Positions 6,848-16,619 of a DNA stretch of 23,183 bases are shown here, piece by piece. How positions within the stretch are numbered: position 1 is the stretch's first letter; every line of letters starts with the position of its first letter. Source of the DNA: CAZLMW01 sp964560875 (GTDB lineage: Bacteria; Myxococcota_A; UBA9042); assembly GCA_964560875.1 (NCBI GenBank), contig CAZLMW010000121.1, positions 1 to 23,183 of the forward strand, given 5' to 3'. A program made the translations under genes and the position numbers. The notes under the pieces are model-generated. The model was not told the origin of the DNA, ran no database searches, and saw only the letters and a program-made list of their open reading frames with translations.

Positions 6848-7966
6848 GTGAGCGCATCCAAACCCGTTGTTGGGCGACTTGCCCCGAGCCCGACCGGCGT
6901 GCTTCATATCGGCAACGCACGCTCGATCCTTGCGGCCTGGCTGTCCGCGCGTGCGTCGGGCGGCCGGGTCTACCTGCGGATCGAAGACCTGCTGCCCGGG
7001 CAAGCAGAACGGGTTACGTCCGTCTTGGACGACCTGGCTTTTCTCGGCCTCGACTGGGACGAGCCGCCGCCCGACAAATCGCGCTGTGATACATCCGATT
7101 TTGATTCTGATCTCAATGTAAATGCAGGGTTTTGGCTCCAGAGTCAAAGGGCAGTCGCGCATGCCAACTTGCTTGGGGACCTGATCGTCGCAGGCCGTGT
7201 CTACCCCTGCGTTTGCACCCGCAAGGACATCGAACGCGCGCTGCGAGCCCCGCACGCCGAGGACAAAGGGTCGGCGTATCCCGGCACCTGTCGCGGACGA
7301 TTCGCCGACATCCCAGCGGCAGTGCGTCACGAAGCCGCAGAGTCTTTGCGCCAGGGACGTCGACCGGTCGGGGTCGCGCTGCGGTTGCGTGTCGGGGCGG
7401 TCTGTGGCGGCGGCGTGGTGCGGTTTCATGACGAATTTGCTGGCGAGCGTTCGGTCGACCTGACCCGTGATTCGGGGGACCTCGTGGTGCGACGTAAGGA
7501 TGGCACGCACGCCTACATGTTCGCTGTGGTGGCCGACGACATCGCGATGGGTGTGACCGAGGTCGTTCGTGGCGACGATCTGCTCGACTGCACCGCGCAA
7601 CAAATCGCCGTGGCGGACGCTCTCGCCAAACACGTCACCGACGAGGCGATCAGCAAGCTCGCGCGCGGCAACCAGCCGCGGTTTGTTCATGTGCCGCTGG
7701 TATACGGCGACGACGGGCGCCGACTAGCCAAGCGCAACAAGTCACTCCACCTCGGCACGATTCGAGAACAAGGCATCGCGGCCGAGCGCGTCTTGAGGTG
7801 GTTGGCGGCGTCGCTCGGCGTTGGTGACTGCGCGGATCTGCGCCAGATGGCCGAGAACTTCCGCTGGGACAAGGTATCGCGGCGCAGTGTTGCGTTCGGA
7901 GACGTCGAAATGGCGGCGATGATCGCGGGTGGGGAATATTCCCCGATTGTTCGGTTCTTGAGTTGA
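6848..7966 (+). CDS. gluQ: Glutamyl-Q tRNA(Asp) synthetase
   Basis: This enzyme activates glutamate and attaches it to queuosine at the wobble position of tRNA-Asp. It is a truncated GluRS catalytic core without an anticodon-binding domain. In the 372-residue form, RLAPSPTGVLHIGNARS (10-26) holds the class I HIGH motif. C121, C123, Y144 and C148 form the zinc site typical of GluQ-RS. VVADDIAMGVTEVVRGDDLL (227-246) lines the active site, and LAKRNKS (293-299) is the KMSKS-equivalent loop. The GTG at 6848 is chosen because the conserved core begins ten residues later. A TTG at 6797, overlapping the preceding stop, is the alternative. A short insert at residues 78-93, rich in Asp/Asn and encoded by an AT-richer patch (7080-7140), is unusual. 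Confidence 0.85.
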   Translation: MSASKPVVGRLAPSPTGVLHIGNARSILAAWLSARASGGRVYLRIEDLLPGQAERVTSVLDDLAFLGLDWDEPPPDKSRCDTSDFDSDLNVNAGFWLQSQRAVAHANLLGDLIVAGRVYPCVCTRKDIERALRAPHAEDKGSAYPGTCRGRFADIPAAVRHEAAESLRQGRRPVGVALRLRVGAVCGGGVVRFHDEFAGERSVDLTRDSGDLVVRRKDGTHAYMFAVVADDIAMGVTEVVRGDDLLDCTAQQIAVADALAKHVTDEAISKLARGNQPRFVHVPLVYGDDGRRLAKRNKSLHLGTIREQGIAAERVLRWLAASLGVGDCADLRQMAENFRWDKVSRRSVAFGDVEMAAMIAGGEYSPIVRFLS

Positions 7967-8160
7967 TTTAGCGGGTTATCGAGCGTTTGTTGCAGTCGCG
8001 ATCACCTTTTTGCGTGGCGACACCCAGCGGCCTCTTCCTCAACGCCACACCTGGGGCCCGTTTGCCCCACCGCTCCACTACCCCCAAAAACGGCTTGATC
8101 CGCCACTCGCAGATCTTTAGCTTCCCCCCCGACCCTCGCAGGGCACGCTCGGAGATCTCT

Positions 8161-11100
8161 ATGCGCATGTTCGAAAACGTCTGGCGCCTCGCGCGCCGAG
8201 ACGCCGGTGCCGTTTTGCGTTTGCAGGCGGTGGTTTCAATCGCCGCAATCGCCGCAACCGCCGCTTGCAGCTCGTCCAACCCGGGCAACCAGCAGTTTGT
8301 TGGCGCGGATGTGATCTTCGGCGTCGACAGCGGCCCGACGGATGTCGCGGTGGATACCAATAAGGGCGGCACCGACACCGGCTCGTCCAGCGGCGGCACC
8401 GACGGCAGCTCCGGCGACAAGGACGGCGGCCCCACGACGTTCGACGCCGGCCCGGGATGCACCGCTTCCTGCCAGCCCGAAGGCTCCAAGAAGTGCAGCG
8501 GCCTCGGCTTCCAGGTCTGCGAAGATCTCGAGGACAACGGCTGCTTCACCTGGAGCAAGGTCAACACCTGCGGCAAAGGCACCATCTGCAGCGCCGGCGA
8601 ATGCGTGAAGAAGTGCCCCGACGAACCGTGCACCACCGCGGGCGCCAAGAAGTGCTCGGCCAAGGGCGAGATCATCGAGTGCTTCGACTTCGACGGAAAC
8701 GGCTGCCTCGAGTGGGGCAACGCCAAGCCATGTCCGTCAGGCCAGGTCTGCAGCGGCGGTTTCTGCGCGCTCGGTTGCAAGGACGAATGCAACGTCGTCG
8801 GCGCCAAGAAGTGCGACGGCAACAAGATCGCCGAGTGCGGTGATTCCGACAAAAACGGCTGCCTCGACTGGGGCAAGACGCTCGACTGCGGCGCCAAGGT
8901 TTGCTCGGCCGGCTTCTGCGCCGACAAGTGCAAGTCCGAATGCACCACCAAGGGCGCGACCAAGTGCGACACGGGCGGCGTGGCGACGTGCGACGACTAC
9001 AACAAGGACACCTGCCTCGAGTGGGGCACCCCCAAGCAGTGCGCCAAGGGCCAGGTCTGCTCGGGCGGCCAGTGCGCCGACTCCTGCAAGAACGAGTGCA
9101 CCGCCATCGGCGCGAAGAAATGCGACGCCGCCGGCAAGATCACCAAGTGCGGCGACTTCAACAAGGACGGCTGCCTCGAGTGGGGCACCGGAACCGCCTG
9201 CGCGAAGGGCCTGGTCTGTGATTCGGGCTTCTGCGCCAACAAGTGCTCCAACGCCTGCACCGCGGTCGGCGCCAAGAAGTGCGACGTGGCTGGCAAGGTC
9301 ACCGTCTGCGGCGATTACAACAAGGACGGCTGCCTCGAGTGGGGCTCGGGAACGCCCTGCGGGGCCGGGACCGTGTGCTCCAACGGCCAGTGCGCCCAGT
9401 CCTGCAGCAACGCGTGCAACGTCAAGAACGGCAAACAGTGCGTGGCCGGCCAGAAGGCCAAGTACCAGGTCTGCGACGACTACAACAAAGACGGCTGCCT
9501 CGAGTGGGGTACCGCCCAGGGGTGCGGTTCGGGCCAGGTGTGCAGCCTCGGCCAATGTGCGGCCACCTGCCAAAACGCGTGCGACGCCAAGAACGCCAAG
9601 CAGTGCAAAGACAACGCCACGCAGGTCTGTGGCGACTACAACAACGACGGCTGCCTCGAATGGGGAACGCCCAAACAATGCGAGGCCTACGAGCTGTGCG
9701 TCAGCGGCGCGTGCAAGCACAAGCCCAACGACAAGAAGGTCGTCATCAACGAGGTGATGTACGACTCCGCCGGCCCGGACACGGACACCTTCGTCGAGCT
9801 GCATGGCCCCGCGGGCACGTCCCTCAAGGGCTGGTCGCTCGTAGGCGTCAACGGCAACAAGGGCATCAACTACAAGGTCGTCGAGCTGTCCGGCGTCATC
9901 GGCAGCGACGGCTTCTTCGTCATCGCCCACACCAAGGCCAAGGACTGGATCAGCAAGGAAGCCGACCTCAAGCACGACAACGTCGACTACGAAAACGGCC
10001 CCGACAGCATCGAGCTGCGCTTTGGCGCCAAGAAGGCGGACGCGGTCGGCTACGGCAAGTTCACGTCGAGCCACAAGTTCGGCGGCGAAGGCCAACCGGC
10101 CCCCGACGCGGCGGGTGGTCAGTCGATCGGTCGTGACGCCAAGCAGACCGACACCGGCGACAACTCCAAGGACTTCAAAATCTTCAACGCGCCCACCCCC
10201 GGTAGCGCAAACAGCGTCGGCAACAAGGCGCCCAAGGCCAACATCATCTGCCCGCAGCCCGGCAACCCCGGCCAGAAGCTCACGTTCGACGCCAGCGGCA
10301 GCACCGACCCCGACGGCAGCATCAAGCTGTACACCTTCGAATGGGGCGACAAGACGACGCCGACCAACAGCCCGACCGCCAAGGTCCAGCACGCCTACGC
10401 CAAGGCCGGCAGCTACACCGTCAAGCTCACGGTGTCCGACGACAAGGGCGAAAAGGACTCGTCCACCTGCATCGCCACCGTGGTCGCCGTGAACAAGCCG
10501 CCGGTCGCCAAGATCAGCTGCCCGGGCCAGGCAGGCGTCAACAAGACCGTCACCATCGACGGCAGCGCCAGCAGCGACCCGGACGGAAAAATCGCGGTCT
10601 GGAGCTTCAACTTCGGCGACGGCACCAACCCGACAAGCGGCCCGCAGGCCAAGGTCACCAAGGCCTGGAACAAGGCCGGCCAGTACAAGGTCACGCTGAC
10701 CGTCACCGACGACAAGAACGGCAAACACAGCGCCAGCTGCACGGTCAACGTCTCGGACGCAACGCCGCCGCAGGTGAGCCTCATCAAGCCCAACGCCGAT
10801 AAGCAGGTCACGCAGGGCGACAAGCTGCCGATCATCGTCGACGCGTCGGTTTCCGCCGGAAAGAAGGTCGCCAGCGTGTGGGTCGAGGCCGATGGCAAGT
10901 CGCTGGGCACCGATACAAGCGCGCCGTACAGCTTCTCCTACACCGTTCCCGCCAACGCCAAGACCGGCTCAGCCATCCAGCTCGTGGCCAAAGCCAAGGA
11001 CACCAGCGGCTCGGTCGGCAGCAGCAAGGTCATCAAGCTCAACGTCAAGAATGACAAGCCGGTCGCCAAGTTCACCGCGGTTGTCAGCGGCAAGCTGAAG

Positions 11101-13917
11101 GTCGTCATGGACGCCTCGGCCAGCAGCGATACCGAAACCGCCAAGGCCGCTCTGCAGGTCCGCTGGGACTTCACCGGCGACGGCACCTGGGACACCCCGT
11201 GGAGCAAAGCCAAGGTCTACGAGCACACCTACGGCAAGGACGGCAAGTACACCATCAAGGTGCAGGTGAAGGACGCGGTCGGCCAGGTTAGCGAGTCGAC
11301 GCGCACCGTGACGCTCAGCTCGATCCAGTACCTGTCGGGCACCATCAAGACCACGACGTGGACGGGCACGGTCGTCATCACCGGCGACACCACGGTCCCA
11401 TCGGGCAACACGCTCACCATCGGCAAGGGCACCCAGGTCCTGTTCACCAACATCGACCAGAACAAGGACAAGGTCGGTGACTACGACCTGCGCATCTCCG
11501 GCAAGGTCATCGTCAACGGCACCGCCGACGATCCCGTCGTGTTCACCGTCTACGGCAAGAGTAAGGTCAAGAACGGCTGGAACCGCATCGTCCTGCAGGG
11601 GCAGGGCAGCACCATCAAGTACGCGATCATCGAGTACGCGCAGACCGGCATCGAGGTCCGCGACGCCAGCACGATTCAGGACACCACGCTGCGCTTCAAC
11701 GGCCACGGCATCCAGGCGCGCTCCTCCGCCAAACCCAAGCTGATCAACAACACCGTCAAGGACAACACCCACGACGGCCTGTGGATCAATGAAAGCGCCC
11801 AGGTTTCGGTCACCGGCGGTCACTACAGCAGCAATGGCAAGAACGGCATCGGAACGTACTCCCAGTCGACCAACGCGTCGCTCAACGTCACCGGCGCGCG
11901 GCTCGAGTCCAACAAGCAAAACGGCCTGTTCGTGCAGGGCCGCATGAAGGGCCTGGTCACCAAGAGTCACATCCACCACAACGCCTACGAGGGTGTCCGG
12001 GCACAGGCCTACGACACGCTCGACCCGACCATCGCGGTGCGCGTCAACAACATCAGCGAGAACAGCTCGGTCGGCGCGCGCATCGTCCAGAGCGTCACGC
12101 TGACCGCCAAGAGCAGCAACAAGTCGTCGTCGAACAGTTCTTCATCGGTCTGGAAGACGCCCGGCGGCGAGATCATCGACATGGTGCGCGCGTCGTACAG
12201 CGAGTCGGACTACTACAAGTACAACTACATTCGCGGCGCCGTGCTCGGTACCGGCGGCAAGCAGATGACGTCGTGGTCCTCGACCACGTCGGCCCGTTGG
12301 CGCCCGGTCGATACCTACAAGTCGACGACGATGCAGGCCTACGTCTACGACAAGAACTACTCGTACTTCGGCACGACCAGCATCCACGGCGTCGCCTACA
12401 CGAAGAAAGGCGTGTCCAAGGAGATCTCGGTCATCACCAACGGCACGAAGCTCGACTTCCGCCACAACTACCTCGGCACATTCCCCAACGTGCTTTCGGT
12501 CGTCACCCTATACCCGAAAAACGCAGCGAACCTCGACGGTTTCGTCGGCAAGTCGTTCGGCAGCACCTGGAACCGCGCCCCCTACTACGGCGGCGAGACG
12601 CTCACCAAGGACACGACCTGGAACTACGAGGTGTGGATCACCGGCGACCTGACCGTCGCTGCGGCCAAGACGCTCAACATCACCGCCGGTACAAAGGTCA
12701 ATGTCGTCCGCTACGACCAGCTGGGCGACGGCAAGGGCGACTTCTCGGTGCGCGTGTACGGCACGCTCAAGGCGCACGGCGTCACGGGCAAACCGGTCTT
12801 GTTCACCGAAAACGGCAACATCAAGAAGGCGTCGGCTTGGAACCTCATCCAGGTCAGCGGCAACAGCAAGTCCAAGGCCGACCTCAAGCACGTCATCTTC
12901 GAGTACGCCCGCACCGGGTTGCAGCTCGGCAGCGGCGCCCACGTCCTGGACAACGTCACGTTCCGCCACAACGCCGGGCTCGGCCTTGAGATCACGTCCG
13001 CGAGCAACGTCAAGGCGACCAAGCTAACGGCCGTCAACAACGGCGAAGACGGCGTCTTCATCTACGCGAGCAAGGGCGTGTCAATCGACGGCCTAAAGTC
13101 CGAGGCAAACAAGCGCCACGGCCTGCACGGCTATCACTCCTACACGGTCGCCACCATCAAGAACGCGACGATTCAGAAGAACGCGGGCGACGGGGTGCGC
13201 GTCCAGGAAGGCGTCTTGAATGTAAGCAACGCTAACATCAAGAGCAACGGCGCCGGTGTGAAGTACATCCAGCGCGGTCGCGGCGCGCTGTCGAAGAGCA
13301 ACATCCTCTACAACCAGCACGAAGGCATCGTCCTGCAAGGTCACGGCGGCCAGTCGCCGAGCCCGGTCATCACCGGCAACAACATCTTCGGCAACTCGGT
13401 CACCGCTGGCGGCGTCTTCGCCAACGCCAACATCACCGCCAAGAGCAGCAACAAGTCCTCGTCGGGCGCGACAAGCCCGGTCTGGTCAACCCCCAAGGGC
13501 GAGCAGGTCAGCGCGGTTCGCTTCCAGTACAGCGAGTCGGACTACTACAAGTACAACTACATCAGCGGTGGCGTGCGCGGCACATCGCCCAAGTCGGTGA
13601 CGCTGTGGTCGGTCTCGAGCAACTACAGCAGCCGTTGGATGGACGTCTCGCAGCACAAGTCGACCAAGATCCAGTGCTACGTCAACGACAAGAACTACTC
13701 GTACTGGGGCCAGGCGTCTGTCTCGCAGGTGTTTTACCGGTCGCCCAAGGTGCTCAAAGAGCTCGCTGCCATCACCGACTCGGGCACCGTCAACTGCAAG
13801 GACAACTACTGGGGCGTGTTCCCCGATGTCGCCAAGATGCTGGTGTTGTCGCGGACCAACGCGGTCGACTACCAGGGCTTTGTCGGCGCCGAGAAGAACG
13901 GCACTGGTCCGAACTAG
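8161..13917 (+). CDS. Giant multidomain surface lipoprotein: Cys-rich repeats, lamin-tail, PKD, beta-helices
   Basis: The 1918-residue product starts with a lipoprotein signal whose lipobox cysteine is C36 (AATAAC), then a Gly/Ser/Asp-rich linker. Eight Cys-rich repeats of about 52 residues span 100-518. A lamin-tail-like domain follows at about 526-690 (KVVINEVMYDS, FVELHG). PKD domains lie at about 690-778, 779-868 and 964-1055, with an Ig-like domain between the second and third. Two right-handed beta-helix modules start near 1057 and 1481. Each contains an inserted aromatic-rich domain beginning AKSSNKSSS (1317 and 1761) and ends with a HNYLG or DNYWG rung. GGAG six bases before the ATG fixes the start, although the frame is open upstream. 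It is expected to be outer-membrane anchored and exposed. Adhesion or carbohydrate binding is plausible but unproven. Confidence 0.9.
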   Translation: MRMFENVWRLARRDAGAVLRLQAVVSIAAIAATAACSSSNPGNQQFVGADVIFGVDSGPTDVAVDTNKGGTDTGSSSGGTDGSSGDKDGGPTTFDAGPGCTASCQPEGSKKCSGLGFQVCEDLEDNGCFTWSKVNTCGKGTICSAGECVKKCPDEPCTTAGAKKCSAKGEIIECFDFDGNGCLEWGNAKPCPSGQVCSGGFCALGCKDECNVVGAKKCDGNKIAECGDSDKNGCLDWGKTLDCGAKVCSAGFCADKCKSECTTKGATKCDTGGVATCDDYNKDTCLEWGTPKQCAKGQVCSGGQCADSCKNECTAIGAKKCDAAGKITKCGDFNKDGCLEWGTGTACAKGLVCDSGFCANKCSNACTAVGAKKCDVAGKVTVCGDYNKDGCLEWGSGTPCGAGTVCSNGQCAQSCSNACNVKNGKQCVAGQKAKYQVCDDYNKDGCLEWGTAQGCGSGQVCSLGQCAATCQNACDAKNAKQCKDNATQVCGDYNNDGCLEWGTPKQCEAYELCVSGACKHKPNDKKVVINEVMYDSAGPDTDTFVELHGPAGTSLKGWSLVGVNGNKGINYKVVELSGVIGSDGFFVIAHTKAKDWISKEADLKHDNVDYENGPDSIELRFGAKKADAVGYGKFTSSHKFGGEGQPAPDAAGGQSIGRDAKQTDTGDNSKDFKIFNAPTPGSANSVGNKAPKANIICPQPGNPGQKLTFDASGSTDPDGSIKLYTFEWGDKTTPTNSPTAKVQHAYAKAGSYTVKLTVSDDKGEKDSSTCIATVVAVNKPPVAKISCPGQAGVNKTVTIDGSASSDPDGKIAVWSFNFGDGTNPTSGPQAKVTKAWNKAGQYKVTLTVTDDKNGKHSASCTVNVSDATPPQVSLIKPNADKQVTQGDKLPIIVDASVSAGKKVASVWVEADGKSLGTDTSAPYSFSYTVPANAKTGSAIQLVAKAKDTSGSVGSSKVIKLNVKNDKPVAKFTAVVSGKLKVVMDASASSDTETAKAALQVRWDFTGDGTWDTPWSKAKVYEHTYGKDGKYTIKVQVKDAVGQVSESTRTVTLSSIQYLSGTIKTTTWTGTVVITGDTTVPSGNTLTIGKGTQVLFTNIDQNKDKVGDYDLRISGKVIVNGTADDPVVFTVYGKSKVKNGWNRIVLQGQGSTIKYAIIEYAQTGIEVRDASTIQDTTLRFNGHGIQARSSAKPKLINNTVKDNTHDGLWINESAQVSVTGGHYSSNGKNGIGTYSQSTNASLNVTGARLESNKQNGLFVQGRMKGLVTKSHIHHNAYEGVRAQAYDTLDPTIAVRVNNISENSSVGARIVQSVTLTAKSSNKSSSNSSSSVWKTPGGEIIDMVRASYSESDYYKYNYIRGAVLGTGGKQMTSWSSTTSARWRPVDTYKSTTMQAYVYDKNYSYFGTTSIHGVAYTKKGVSKEISVITNGTKLDFRHNYLGTFPNVLSVVTLYPKNAANLDGFVGKSFGSTWNRAPYYGGETLTKDTTWNYEVWITGDLTVAAAKTLNITAGTKVNVVRYDQLGDGKGDFSVRVYGTLKAHGVTGKPVLFTENGNIKKASAWNLIQVSGNSKSKADLKHVIFEYARTGLQLGSGAHVLDNVTFRHNAGLGLEITSASNVKATKLTAVNNGEDGVFIYASKGVSIDGLKSEANKRHGLHGYHSYTVATIKNATIQKNAGDGVRVQEGVLNVSNANIKSNGAGVKYIQRGRGALSKSNILYNQHEGIVLQGHGGQSPSPVITGNNIFGNSVTAGGVFANANITAKSSNKSSSGATSPVWSTPKGEQVSAVRFQYSESDYYKYNYISGGVRGTSPKSVTLWSVSSNYSSRWMDVSQHKSTKIQCYVNDKNYSYWGQASVSQVFYRSPKVLKELAAITDSGTVNCKDNYWGVFPDVAKMLVLSRTNAVDYQGFVGAEKNGTGPN
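8458..9717 (+). repeat. Eight in-frame Cys-rich repeats within the giant lipoprotein
   Basis: Each unit reads roughly C-x3-C, KKC, C, then D-x-N-x-DGCLEWG, C, VC, C, giving eight cysteines and one invariant Trp in most copies. Copies 4-6 are the most alike, which points to recent expansion. Copy 1 is the most diverged and has FTW instead of LEW. Copy 7 has extra residues before its fourth cysteine. Confidence 0.85.
11329..13914 (+). repeat. Tandem duplication of a ~444-residue beta-helix module
   Basis: The two halves align from TWTGTVVITGDTTVPSGNTL / TWNYEVWITGDLTVAAAKTL through to DGFVG. The AKSSNKSSS landmarks are exactly 1332 bp apart (12109 and 13441). The motif YSESDYYKYNYI is identical in both copies and DKNYSY is shared, while much of the rest has diverged. 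The duplication is therefore old and those residues are under constraint. Confidence 0.8.
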
Positions 13918-13960
13918 AGCGGCGCCTCGACCCGGTTTTGTGCGCTACACTGCGAGCGCG

Positions 13961-16303
13961 ATGAGGCAAGGGGTTTTCACAGTCGGCGCGTCTCTGCTTT
14001 GCGTGTCTGTACTCGCAGCTGCCGCCTGCACCCGTCCAGCCGGTCCGGAGGGCGCGTGGCCCGATGCCGAGGGTGGTTCGAGCGGTTCGAGCGGCTCATC
14101 GGGCGGCGTGGTCGATAGCGGTGCCGCGGCGCTCGACGTATCAGACACCGGCTCAACCTCTGCAAACGTCGACACAGGGGCCGAACCCGTCCTGGACATC
14201 GGTCCCAAGCCCGATGGTGCGGCGTGCGGCGCGTCTTCGCTGTGCCAGAAGGACCATCCCGCGACGCCTTATTGCCATTCGGGCCACCAGGTCTGCGTGC
14301 AGTGCCTCGTCGACTTCCACTGCCAACAAGCGCACCCGCAAAAACCGGCGTGCATCGGCGGAACTTGCCAGCAGATCGCCTGCAAACCGGGCGCGAAGTC
14401 GTGCAAAGGCAACTGGCTGCAAACCTGCAACGCGGACGGCGACGGGTACGATCTCGACGCGTGTCCCGACGCCAAACCGGTCTGCCACCAAGCCGCGTGC
14501 CGCGTTTGCAAGCCTGGCACCGTGTACTGCAAAGCGCCCGATATCGACGGCAAATCGACGTCGGTCATGCAGTGCAACGCCGCCGGATCCGCCGCCACTG
14601 TCGCGAAGAAATGCCCCGGCAAACAGGTGTGCAATGCCGGCCAGTGTTCAGCGTGCACACCCGGCGCACGCCGTTGTTCGGTCGCCATCGCCCAGGTCTG
14701 CAAGCCCGACGGCACCGGGTGGATCACATCGCAGGATTGCGACGCCAAGGGCCTCGCGTGCCTGGGCGGGCTTTGCGTCACCCCATGTAGCGGCGATTTC
14801 AAGAGCAATACGCACGTCGGCTGCGACTACTGGGCGGTCGACCTCGACAACGTGAAGGCCACGTTTGGCGCCAACCATTTCGACGCGCAGAACAAACAGT
14901 TCGCCGTCGTGATCACCAACACCAGCGACCAGCCCGCGCAGGTGACGGTGAAGTTGATGTCCACCACCCCGCCCAAGTCCAAGACACTCACGGTGCCGGC
15001 CAAGGCGCTCAGATCCATCAAGCTGCCCAACGTGGTCGGCGCCAAGACAGCGATGAGCAACCAGGACGGCAGCGGCATCAACGCCCGCGTCTACAACATC
15101 AAGGCGACCCAGCCCATCGTCGCGTACCAGTTCAACCCGCTCGACAACGTGGGGGTGTTCAGCAACGACGCATCGCTGCTCCTGCCCGTCAGCGCGCTCG
15201 GCAAGAGCTACTACGTCATGAGCGGCCAACAGATGGGCCCCAATCAACGCAGCTACCTGACCGCCATCGCCGTCGACCCCGGCACGACCAAGATCACCGT
15301 CACGGTCGCCGCGGACACCATCGCCGGCGACCAGGTGCCCGCCATGAAAGCTGGCCAGACCAAGACGTTTTCGCTCAAGCAGGGCCAGGTCCTCAACATC
15401 GAGACCAAGAACAACCAAACGGATCTGACCGGATCCCGGGTCGATGCCGACAAGCGCATCGCGGTTTTCGGCGGCAGCGAGGCCAGCGCCAGTCCGAAGA
15501 GCGGCAACTGCGTCCCCAATCCCAAGACAAAACAGAACGTCTGCGCCGGCACGAGCAACTTCGGCAGCGGGGTTTCGTGCAAGTCCGCGACGGAATGCCC
15601 GAACTCCTGTTGCACCGACCACCTCGAAGAGCAGCTCTTCCCGACCAAGATCTGGGGCACAACCTACGTCGCGGCACACCTGTTCCGGCGCGGTATCGAG
15701 ATGGACACCTGGCGCATCATCGCCAAGGACGCCAACACCAAGCTCACCTTCGAACCCGATATCGGCGTCACCCCACCCACACTTGGCGCCGGCAAATGGT
15801 TTGAATTCAAGTCGAATATGGACTTCGTCATCAAGGCGACTGGGCCGGTGATGGTCGCGCAGTACATGGCCACTTCGCACTCCACGATCACGGCTGAAGC
15901 CCCGCTTTGTTACAGCGACGACGACTGCAAGACGAAACACGGCTTCCTTGCGCGCTGTCTCCAGTGGGGCCTGGACAAGACGTGCCGGCCGATCGGCGAC
16001 CCGGCGTTGCTGCTGGGGATCGCGACGAGCCAATACCTCGACGATTCGATCTTCCTGGTGCCCGATAAGTACAAGCTCAACTACGTGACGATCATCGCGC
16101 CAACAGCGACCCAGGTGAAGCTCGATGGGACCGCGATCCCGACGTCCACGTTCAAGCCGATCACCACGACCGGCTACATGGTCGCGCGCCTTGCCATCAA
16201 GGCCGGCTCCCACCGGGTGACCGCCAACAAGAAGGTCGGCGTTTGGGTCTATGGTTTCGACCTCGACGTGTCGTACGGATATGTGGCCGGCGCCAAACTG
16301 TAG
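13961..16303 (+). CDS. Lipoprotein with Cys-rich region and IgGFc-binding-like domain
   Basis: The 780-residue product has a lipoprotein signal (VLAAAAC, lipobox C23), a Gly/Ser-rich then Asp/Thr-rich linker, and a Cys-rich region (about 86-285) with CKPGAKSC and CTPGARRC repeats. From about residue 288 (CDYWAVDLDN, then FAVVITNTSDQPAQVTVKLM) it matches the bacterial IgGFc-binding-protein N-terminal domain family. That domain is interrupted by two Cys-containing loops, near 517-550 (with PNSCCTDHLEEQLFP) and 646-680 (CYSDDDCKTKHGFLARC). The protein should be anchored in the outer membrane. Immunoglobulin binding is historical naming only. The gene starts 43 bp after the giant lipoprotein and probably shares its transcript, although a TACACT -10-like box at 13946 could give its own promoter. 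Confidence 0.88.
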   Translation: MRQGVFTVGASLLCVSVLAAAACTRPAGPEGAWPDAEGGSSGSSGSSGGVVDSGAAALDVSDTGSTSANVDTGAEPVLDIGPKPDGAACGASSLCQKDHPATPYCHSGHQVCVQCLVDFHCQQAHPQKPACIGGTCQQIACKPGAKSCKGNWLQTCNADGDGYDLDACPDAKPVCHQAACRVCKPGTVYCKAPDIDGKSTSVMQCNAAGSAATVAKKCPGKQVCNAGQCSACTPGARRCSVAIAQVCKPDGTGWITSQDCDAKGLACLGGLCVTPCSGDFKSNTHVGCDYWAVDLDNVKATFGANHFDAQNKQFAVVITNTSDQPAQVTVKLMSTTPPKSKTLTVPAKALRSIKLPNVVGAKTAMSNQDGSGINARVYNIKATQPIVAYQFNPLDNVGVFSNDASLLLPVSALGKSYYVMSGQQMGPNQRSYLTAIAVDPGTTKITVTVAADTIAGDQVPAMKAGQTKTFSLKQGQVLNIETKNNQTDLTGSRVDADKRIAVFGGSEASASPKSGNCVPNPKTKQNVCAGTSNFGSGVSCKSATECPNSCCTDHLEEQLFPTKIWGTTYVAAHLFRRGIEMDTWRIIAKDANTKLTFEPDIGVTPPTLGAGKWFEFKSNMDFVIKATGPVMVAQYMATSHSTITAEAPLCYSDDDCKTKHGFLARCLQWGLDKTCRPIGDPALLLGIATSQYLDDSIFLVPDKYKLNYVTIIAPTATQVKLDGTAIPTSTFKPITTTGYMVARLAIKAGSHRVTANKKVGVWVYGFDLDVSYGYVAGAKL

Positions 16304-16619
16304 CTGGCACCTGTGTTGTCCGCGATCTGGGGGATGCGCCCTTTTTTCTTCGCGTCGACCTCCTAAAAGACCGATCCTGCGATGCGTTATCTGTCAATTG
16401 GCGGATGTTCCGACACGCGGCCGCGCGCAACCCTACAGCGGCGAGTAGTGTCACAGGTCGCGGTCTGAGTTCATCGTGGAGAGCGTCACGTTCCGTTGGG
16501 GAACTCCGTGCGAACGTAAGGGTTATGACGACAGGCCGTAGGGGATTTGTCCAGGTGACGGCCGGCTCATCCGAGGGTAGGATCGTGAACCCACCGAAGA
16601 ACCCCACGGCGAACGGAAC
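16304..16619. other. Gene-free stretch upstream of the kinase
   Basis: No convincing gene was seen in these 316 bases. A T6 run at 16342-16347 follows a weak GC stem and could end transcription from the lipoprotein genes. A TGGCAC-N5-TTGT string at 16305-16319 resembles a sigma-54 -24/-12 element but lacks the conserved final C and lies 300 bp from the kinase start. Confidence 0.4.

Noticed and set aside
8737..10728. 663-codon minus-strand open frame
   Set aside because: It mirrors the Cys-rich, lamin-tail and PKD part of the giant lipoprotein, and its Ala/Leu/Val/Gly-rich product has no domain.
12109..12180. Ser/Asn-rich stretch considered as a simple low-complexity linker
   Set aside because: The AKSSNKSSS start and the aromatic motifs after it are conserved in both module copies, so it belongs to a folded, constrained domain.
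16305..16319. Sigma-54-like promoter TGGCAC-N5-TTGT
   Set aside because: The last conserved C of the -12 element is missing and the site is 300 bp from the kinase start. No enhancer-binding activator gene is near.
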